NCBI GenBank assembly: GCA_947457605.1
Contig: CANGWP010000080.1
Coordinates: 1 to 10,278 of the forward strand
Direction: 5' to 3'
Length of the DNA: 10,278 nucleotides
Source: Bdellovibrionales bacterium
Lineage (GTDB): Bacteria > Bdellovibrionota > UBA1018 > CAIMNF01
This document shows, in pieces, positions 6,857 to 10,278 of this stretch; the first letter of the stretch is position 1; each line of letters starts with the position of its first letter. A program made the translations under genes and the position numbers. A model generated the notes under the pieces. That model was not told the DNA's origin and did not search any database. It saw nothing but the letters and a program-made list of their open reading frames with translations.

Positions 6857-7932
6857 AATCACCGGTTCTTACTTATGTTCCAGGAAAAGGCGCCACCGAG
6901 TTCTTCCTCGCATTCTCAGGCTATCGGGAAGCGGATCACTTTTATCATGAGGAAATCGCGTATACGGTGGCACACGGTGCGAGCCTGACAGGTAGTCCGT
7001 CCCTTTGCTTTGTGAAGTCACACGGGATCGCAAAGGCAATGAACAGTGTCATCGCAAGCCTGCATTCTGGAACTTCAGCCCCGATGATGGCCTTCACCTT
7101 CGAGGATGAAAGCGGCTCAAGCTCGGATCATCCCTTTCAATCCGCTGCCATGCTCTCCGGGGCTGGCGCAACTGTTCTGCCTTTGAGGGCGGGCTCGCTT
7201 TTTTCGGATTTCAAAGCCGCGTTGAATTGCTTCTTTCAGATCAAGCGCCCCGTGTTTTTGTCGATCAAAACCGGCACACTTCCGGATCCAACCGAGATCC
7301 AAACCTTTGCGGGCGAAGCACTTGCGCTACTCGCATCGCCGCCCGAGGCCGAGCGCCTGCCACGATACCAGGCACTCTTGAATCCCCTCTTGAGCCCAAG
7401 GTTTTCAGCTCCACTTCCGCGAATTCCAAAATGTCCGGACGATCTTCCCCCTCATTTACTTTCCATTGCAAAGGCCTATGAACCCGCAATTGCCGCCATC
7501 AAGCCGCTTGAATATTCATGGATCACCGGAGATGCCGGAACCTCCTCGCTTTTTGGACTCCCACCGCATGATTTTGTGAATGTCTGCACTCATATGGGAG
7601 GCGCAATTCCTCTGGCGATGGGGGCAGTGCTCGCAGGCAAGCAAGGAGTTCTCGCAGTAACGGGTGATTTTTCGTTTCTTTCCACCGGCGCGCTGGCCCT
7701 TGCCGAGGCAAAGCACAGGGGAGTCTCATTTGATGTTCTGATCTTTCAAAACGGGGTCGCCGCGGCTACGGGCGGACAAAGAGTTTCACCCGAAATGCTC
7801 GAATCGCAAATTCCGGATGGAGTCGAAGTCCATCGTTTAAACCAAGATCCTGCCCTCCTTTTTGAGCTTTTGAAGAATCCATCCGTATCCAAAACCCAAC
7901 CCCGGGTGATTCTTTACAAAGTGAGTATTTAG
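6853..7932 (+). CDS. Thiamine-diphosphate-dependent enzyme resembling a trimmed IorA / 2-oxoacid decarboxylase
   Basis: 359 residues from ATG 6853, chosen for its ATGA overlap with the protease stop; ATG 6838 would add five residues. The first half resembles the TPP pyrimidine-binding domain of IorA-like enzymes: FYHEEIAYTVAHGASLTG (30-47, with the activating Glu), KSHGIAKAMNSVIASLHSG and SSSDHPFQ. The second half (about 221-310) resembles the TPP pyrophosphate domain: TGDAGTSSLFGLPP, THMGGAIPLAMGAVLAG, then GDF (271-273) and QN (299-300), the approximate GDG-to-NN metal/diphosphate motif. IorA is about 600 residues with a C-terminal ferredoxin domain; here that cysteine cluster and the middle domain are missing and no IorB follows. 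It may therefore act as a decarboxylase or synthase rather than a ferredoxin oxidoreductase. Substrate is unknown. Last gene of the run, followed by a terminator. Confidence 0.8.
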   Translation: MKSPVLTYVPGKGATEFFLAFSGYREADHFYHEEIAYTVAHGASLTGSPSLCFVKSHGIAKAMNSVIASLHSGTSAPMMAFTFEDESGSSSDHPFQSAAMLSGAGATVLPLRAGSLFSDFKAALNCFFQIKRPVFLSIKTGTLPDPTEIQTFAGEALALLASPPEAERLPRYQALLNPLLSPRFSAPLPRIPKCPDDLPPHLLSIAKAYEPAIAAIKPLEYSWITGDAGTSSLFGLPPHDFVNVCTHMGGAIPLAMGAVLAGKQGVLAVTGDFSFLSTGALALAEAKHRGVSFDVLIFQNGVAAATGGQRVSPEMLESQIPDGVEVHRLNQDPALLFELLKNPSVSKTQPRVILYKVSI

Positions 7933-7948
7933 GAACGCAAAAAGAAAA

Positions 7949-7971
7949 CGGGGCCCGAATTTCGGACCCCG
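7949..7971. terminator. Hairpin terminator between convergent genes, strongest for the minus strand
   Basis: Positions 7949-7958 pair with 7962-7971 (CGGGG-C-CCGA against TCGG-A-CCCCG) with one C/A mismatch and a 3-nt loop. Read on the minus strand the hairpin is followed at once by TTTTCTTTTTGCG, a textbook U-tract, so it ends the DUF4360 gene transcript. On the plus strand a T-rich stretch (7981-7992) begins about 10 nt after the hairpin, so it may also stop the five-gene operon, less efficiently. Confidence 0.85.
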
Positions 7972-8003
7972 CCTTCAGCATCTTTATTTTTTGAATTTAG
8001 AGA

Positions 8004-9236
8004 TCAGTAACAGGCCGGACTCTGCTGAGCGAATCGTACCGCTTGATTGTAGTCAGGAGTATTGAAGAGAATTCTTCCTGATCGATCAATCACCCGGAAG
8101 AATCGCTGTCCCATGGCATTTCCGCCGCGCATGATCTGACAGCGTCCCACATATCCGCCATTGCCAGGGTAACCGCCGCCATTGCCAGGGTAACCGCCGC
8201 CATTGCCAGGGTAACCGCCGCCATTGCCAGGGTAACCGCCGCCATTGCCAGGATAACCGCCGCCATTGCCAGGATAACCGCCGCCATTGCCAGGATAACC
8301 GCCGTTATTGCCAGGGTAACCGCCGTTATTTCCAGATTGATTCACGTTGTTCACGATCCCCTGACAAAACCCCATTTGCTGGGACTGCTCCGCAATTCGA
8401 AGAGCTTCCGCATATTGAACCGTGTTGCCAAGAATTCGACCGGTTCCATCTTTCACCATGAATACCTGGAATCCGCGCTGATCATAGTAGCTGTTGATCA
8501 TGCACGGTCCGAGCTGGCCAGGGTAAGGATAACCGCCGCCATTGTTGCCATTCCCACCGGGATAACCGCCACCACCGTTTCCGCCGGGGTATCCTCCTCC
8601 ACCCGTAGGATACCCCCCAACCCCGCCACAGGATCTCCACTGCAGCTGATACACCACGCCCGAGGAAATATCCGCGGAATCAAGAGTCATCATGGCCTGC
8701 TCGTTCATTCCATTGGTCTGAACCGCAATGCTGGTATTGGTTCTGAGATTCACATCTTCTCCGCACGGTGACCAAACATTCGCAGTCGCCATGAGAGTGT
8801 TGTTCAGAGTGAAATTTCCATCGGTCGCACCGACGAAGTTCTTGCGATACGCAGGTCCGTTTTGCCCCGCGAAAAAGTACTCGACTTCAAAGCTGGAACT
8901 CGCATTGAGCGGAAGCCGGTTGTAACCGCGATAATCGATCTTGATGACCGACACCGAATAGCCTCCGGGCACCGCAACCGGAATCGCAATGTTGCATGCC
9001 TTTCGATCGACTGTTTTTCCAGAGAAACCACCCGCCTCTGCCTGGAATCCCCCGAAAAGAATGCTCAAACTCTGCGCATCCGGACTGAGCTGCGCAGACA
9101 CGGTGCCAAGTGGACAGCCGGTTCCCGCATAGGTCGGTGTGCCCAGCCGGATTTGATCCACCGGAACCTGGGCCAGCGCGCTCCCTGAAAGCAGCAGCAG
9201 CGGAGCGAAGAGTTTGAGATGCGAAGAACGATTCAT
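8004..9236 (-). CDS. Secreted DUF4360-type protein with Gly-Tyr-Pro repeat linkers and a duplicated C-terminal module
   Basis: 410 residues from ATG 9236, set by an AGGGGG ribosome site 4-9 nt upstream (9241-9246) and a signal peptide (residues 1-22, ending SALAQ). The frame is open upstream to 9647 but that part is translated intergenic DNA. Residues 24-203 match the DUF4360 pattern I recall from Bdellovibrio-like and fungal secreted proteins: IRLGTPTYAGTGCP, LSPDAQSLSILF, RKACNIAIPVAVPGGYSVSV, EYFFAG, ATANVWSPCG, DSADISSGVVYQLQWRSC. Function is unknown; the paired cysteines suggest an exported disulfide-bonded fold. A Gly/Tyr/Pro linker (204-242) leads to module A (Cys245-Cys291), then eight GGYPGN-type repeats (about 303-359), then module B (Cys366-Cys409). 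A and B are similar (see findings). A good terminator follows. It is likely a surface or matrix protein. Confidence 0.88.
   Translation of the reverse strand: MNRSSHLKLFAPLLLLSGSALAQVPVDQIRLGTPTYAGTGCPLGTVSAQLSPDAQSLSILFGGFQAEAGGFSGKTVDRKACNIAIPVAVPGGYSVSVIKIDYRGYNRLPLNASSSFEVEYFFAGQNGPAYRKNFVGATDGNFTLNNTLMATANVWSPCGEDVNLRTNTSIAVQTNGMNEQAMMTLDSADISSGVVYQLQWRSCGGVGGYPTGGGGYPGGNGGGGYPGGNGNNGGGYPYPGQLGPCMINSYYDQRGFQVFMVKDGTGRILGNTVQYAEALRIAEQSQQMGFCQGIVNNVNQSGNNGGYPGNNGGYPGNGGGYPGNGGGYPGNGGGYPGNGGGYPGNGGGYPGNGGGYPGNGGYVGRCQIMRGGNAMGQRFFRVIDRSGRILFNTPDYNQAVRFAQQSPACY
8161..8328. repeat. 21-bp minisatellite, eight units, coding GGYPGN(G/N)
   Basis: Eight head-to-tail 21-bp units start at 8161, 8182, 8203, 8224, 8245, 8266, 8287 and 8308, with a degenerate edge on each side. 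Each unit is seven codons, so unit gain or loss keeps frame. Units differ mainly at one silent base in the Tyr codon: four units with TAC (8161-8244), three with TAT (8245-8307), one with TAC (8308-8328). Blocks of identical variants indicate growth by local duplication. A related but irregular Gly-rich stretch is at about 8510-8630. Confidence 0.95.
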
Positions 9237-9330
9237 GATTCCCCCTAAGGTGTGGTTACGAAGAAGCGGGTTTCCTTGCCCTTCTTGGGGAATCCCTTTG
9301 CGAGCCTTGTGCCAAAAACACGAACCCGAT

Positions 9331-9359
9331 AAATTGAAACTAAATTCATTGATTTTCAA
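9331..9359 (-). promoter_or_regulatory. Candidate promoter for the DUF4360 gene
   Basis: Reading the minus strand, TTGAAA (9359-9354) and CAATTT (9336-9331) are separated by 17 nt, about 95 bp upstream of the ATG. The -35 is good, the -10 weak. The two boxes also lie within an inverted repeat TTGAAA...TTTCAA (9334-9339 / 9354-9359), which could be an operator. Consensus matching only. Confidence 0.25.
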
Positions 9360-9384
9360 GCACTTGGAAGAATTGCTCTCCCAA

Positions 9385-9397
9385 GGGGGCAACCCCC
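9385..9397. repeat. Small G5/C5 hairpin
   Basis: GGGGG and CCCCC flank a 3-nt CAA loop. No U-tract follows on either strand, so it is not a typical terminator. It lies in the divergent intergenic region between the candidate DUF4360 promoter and the long hairpin. It might insulate the two transcripts or be chance. Confidence 0.35.
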
Positions 9398-9427
9398 AAA
9401 GACAAAACGACACCAGAGAGTGCCATG

Positions 9428-9433
9428 TAAAAT
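9428..9433 (+). promoter_or_regulatory. Candidate -10 box just before the long hairpin
   Basis: TAAAAT differs from TATAAT at one base. Transcription would begin near 9440, which is the first base of the inverted-repeat arm. No convincing -35 lies 16-19 nt upstream, so the evidence is positional. Confidence 0.25.
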
Positions 9434-9438
9434 TCTCT

Positions 9439-9635
9439 AACTGGCCTCGTTCGCTGTTGTTGGGTGGTAAAGGTAAAGTCGCCCACCCTTTCAAGAACAG
9501 GTACTTACGACTATTCAAGAGAGCCCAGGATGGGCAGCAGCGAAAAGAACAGGATGTTCGAGGAGTAAGTCCCTGTTTTTGGAAGGGGTGAGGAACCTCT
9601 TTCTCCATCACCAACAACAGCGAACGAGGCCAGTT
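9439..9635. repeat. Long imperfect inverted repeat with 25-bp perfect outer arms
   Basis: Positions 9439-9463 are the exact reverse complement of 9611-9635 (25 of 25). Further in, 9484-9508 pairs with 9565-9590: 24 of 25 left-hand bases pair if G-U is allowed, with one mismatch (9502/9571) and one bulged G (9588). Between the two stems are 20 nt on each side (9464-9483 and 9591-9610) that pair only in short pieces, for example TGG 9465-9467 with CCA 9605-9607 and AAAG 9469-9472 with CTTT 9599-9602. I see no target-site duplication at the ends, which argues against a recent transposed element. Confidence 0.95.
9439..9635 (+). ncRNA. Candidate structured RNA, 6S-like rod with two CAGGAUG hairpins at the apex
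   Basis: If transcribed, the inverted repeat would fold into a rod of about 197 nt: closing stem, 20/20-nt internal loop, second stem, 56-nt apical region (9509-9564). The apex contains two consecutive 13-nt hairpins, 9523-9535 and 9547-9559, each with GGA in the loop and CAGGAUG as core. The plus strand is preferred because two inner pairs are G-U (9495/9578, 9491/9582) and would become unpaired C-A on the other strand. Size and outline match what is known of 6S RNA. Alternatives are a CsrA-binding RNA or the 5' leader of the gene at 9674. There is no clear U-tract terminator after 9635, which weakens the free-standing RNA idea. No homology can be claimed from sequence alone. Confidence 0.4.
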
Positions 9636-9647
9636 TGTATGATACAA
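9635..9647. promoter_or_regulatory. Perfect palindrome TTGTATGATACAA, possible operator overlapping -10 boxes
   Basis: Six-base arms TTGTAT and ATACAA surround one G. The palindrome abuts the right arm of the long hairpin and ends 27 bp before ATG 9674. It contains a good -10 match on each strand: TATGAT (9638-9643, plus) and TATCAT (9645-9640, minus). A plus-strand start near 9650 would give the gene at 9674 a short leader with its GGGAGGA ribosome site. A protein bound here would block either promoter. Confidence 0.35.
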
Positions 9648-9673
9648 GCTGCTTCATCCTTGGGAGGACTTTC

Positions 9674-10270
9674 ATGAAATCAATCCTGATCCTAAGCGCA
9701 CTTTTCTTGAACACCATCGCCTTTGCCCAAACCGATGCACAGAGCTTCGTTGGATGTGATCCCGCGCCTACTCCACTGATCACTCCCCTGCAGGTGAATG
9801 AAAATCAGACCGTGATGGCGACCATTTGTCGTCAGGGCGATGATGTGATTGTCACGACTTCCCATGCGGTTCCAAAATCGAATTTGATCTATTTCGGGGT
9901 GAACGCAGGTCTGCCTTTTTTTGGATATGAGCTGACCTACTCCCGCCTAAAGAATGGCAATCTCCACTATCATCTTTCATTTGGTGCAGAAGGCTCGCTC
10001 GGAGGCAGCGGGACCGCTCTTCGAGCAGGGTTTCATCCACTGGGCAACGCGTTTTTTATCGGCGGAAAAGCAAGCGTGTTGAATAACGCCCAAGGACTGA
10101 ATGAGTATCTCCTCGGACCGACCATCGGAGTTTCCGGGGGCCGAAAATTTGTGACAGGTCACATCGGGTTCAGTTTCCTCGGGGATTACAATCCGAAGTA
10201 TCAGGTCATCAACCCGGTGCCAGAGCTGGTCATGGGCGTACGCCTCAGACTTTTCCGATTCGGAAAGTAA
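9674..10270 (+). CDS. Small secreted protein of unknown function, possible outer-membrane beta-barrel
   Basis: 198 residues. ATG 9674 is fixed by GGGAGGA at 9662-9668 (spacer 5) and a signal peptide (residues 1-18, MKSILILSALFLNTIAFA, cleaved before QTDAQ); the in-frame start at 9635 lies inside the palindrome and is rejected. Cys29 and Cys51 could form a disulfide in the exported form. From about residue 74 the sequence alternates in short amphipathic strands rich in Gly, Tyr and Phe (NLIYFGVNAGLPFFGYELTYS, NLHYHLSFGAEGS, RAGFHPLGNAFFIGGKASV, YLLGPTIGVSGG, VTGHIGFSFLGD, PELVMGVRLRLFRF), which resembles an eight-stranded porin-like barrel. I recognise no family. Its regulatory region holds the long hairpin. 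The stop is 8 bp from the window end. Confidence 0.8.
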   Translation: MKSILILSALFLNTIAFAQTDAQSFVGCDPAPTPLITPLQVNENQTVMATICRQGDDVIVTTSHAVPKSNLIYFGVNAGLPFFGYELTYSRLKNGNLHYHLSFGAEGSLGGSGTALRAGFHPLGNAFFIGGKASVLNNAQGLNEYLLGPTIGVSGGRKFVTGHIGFSFLGDYNPKYQVINPVPELVMGVRLRLFRFGK

Positions 10271-10278
10271 AACTTGAT

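Noticed and set aside
8161..8328. Regular direct repeats that might suggest a CRISPR array
   Set aside because: Units are 21 bp, contiguous with no unique spacers, and lie in frame within a coding gene; this is a coding minisatellite.
9439..9635. Miniature transposable element (MITE) with 25-bp terminal repeats
   Set aside because: No flanking target-site duplication is visible, and the pairing continues through the inner region with wobble pairs, which fits a structured RNA better. A genome copy count would settle it.
9237..9647. N-terminal extension of the DUF4360 gene by 137 codons
   Set aside because: A strong ribosome site and signal peptide fix the start at 9236; the upstream codons are translated intergenic and hairpin sequence.

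Overview
The window looks like a stretch of bacterial chromosome from the Bdellovibrionota or a close relative. The main reason is the secreted DUF4360-type protein at 8004-9236, a family I associate with Bdellovibrio-like predators. The small secreted proteins and orphan trypsin-fold protease fit that picture. Genus and species cannot be settled from the sequence. Genes are tightly packed, the base composition looks moderate, and I see no tRNA, rRNA, insertion sequence, integrase or CRISPR array.

Layout. (1) 1-966, minus strand: the N-terminal two thirds of a GlcD/D-2-hydroxyglutarate-dehydrogenase-type flavoprotein, cut by the window edge. Diverging from it across 61 bp is a two-gene plus-strand unit: a membrane-anchored protein with a Pro/Ser/Thr-rich stalk (1028-1741) and, 12 bp later, an LctP-type lactate/2-hydroxyacid permease (1754-3130). 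The uptake and oxidation genes together suggest 2-hydroxyacid use. (2) 3313-3654: a small unrecognised protein whose end overlaps by 7 bp the end of a convergent HI0933-like flavoprotein (3648-4829, minus). (3) 4856-7932: five plus-strand genes in probable translational coupling: a GreA/GreB-like elongation factor, a GIY-YIG nuclease, a YchJ-type protein with two SEC-C zinc motifs, a secreted trypsin-like protease and a TPP-dependent enzyme resembling a trimmed indolepyruvate oxidoreductase alpha chain. Junctions are a 2-nt gap, ATGA, TAATG and ATGA. (4) A strong hairpin terminator at 7949-7971 lies between this operon and the convergent DUF4360 gene. That gene carries a 21-bp minisatellite (Gly-Gly-Tyr-Pro-Gly-Asn-Gly units) and a duplicated about 45-residue cysteine-bounded module. 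(5) 9237-9673: a 437-bp divergent intergenic region, then a small secreted possible beta-barrel protein (9674-10270).

The most unusual object is in the last intergenic region. Positions 9439-9635 form a long hairpin: a perfect 25-bp closing stem, a weakly paired 20/20-nt internal loop, a second stem of 24 pairs, and a 56-nt apex. The apex holds two consecutive 13-nt hairpins that each present CAGGAUG. The overall build resembles 6S RNA, while the twin CAGGAUG hairpins resemble CsrA/RsmA-binding elements. The pairing is better in a plus-strand transcript. It is either an undescribed small RNA or a structured leader of the gene at 9674. The structure can be read directly from the sequence; the function is inference.
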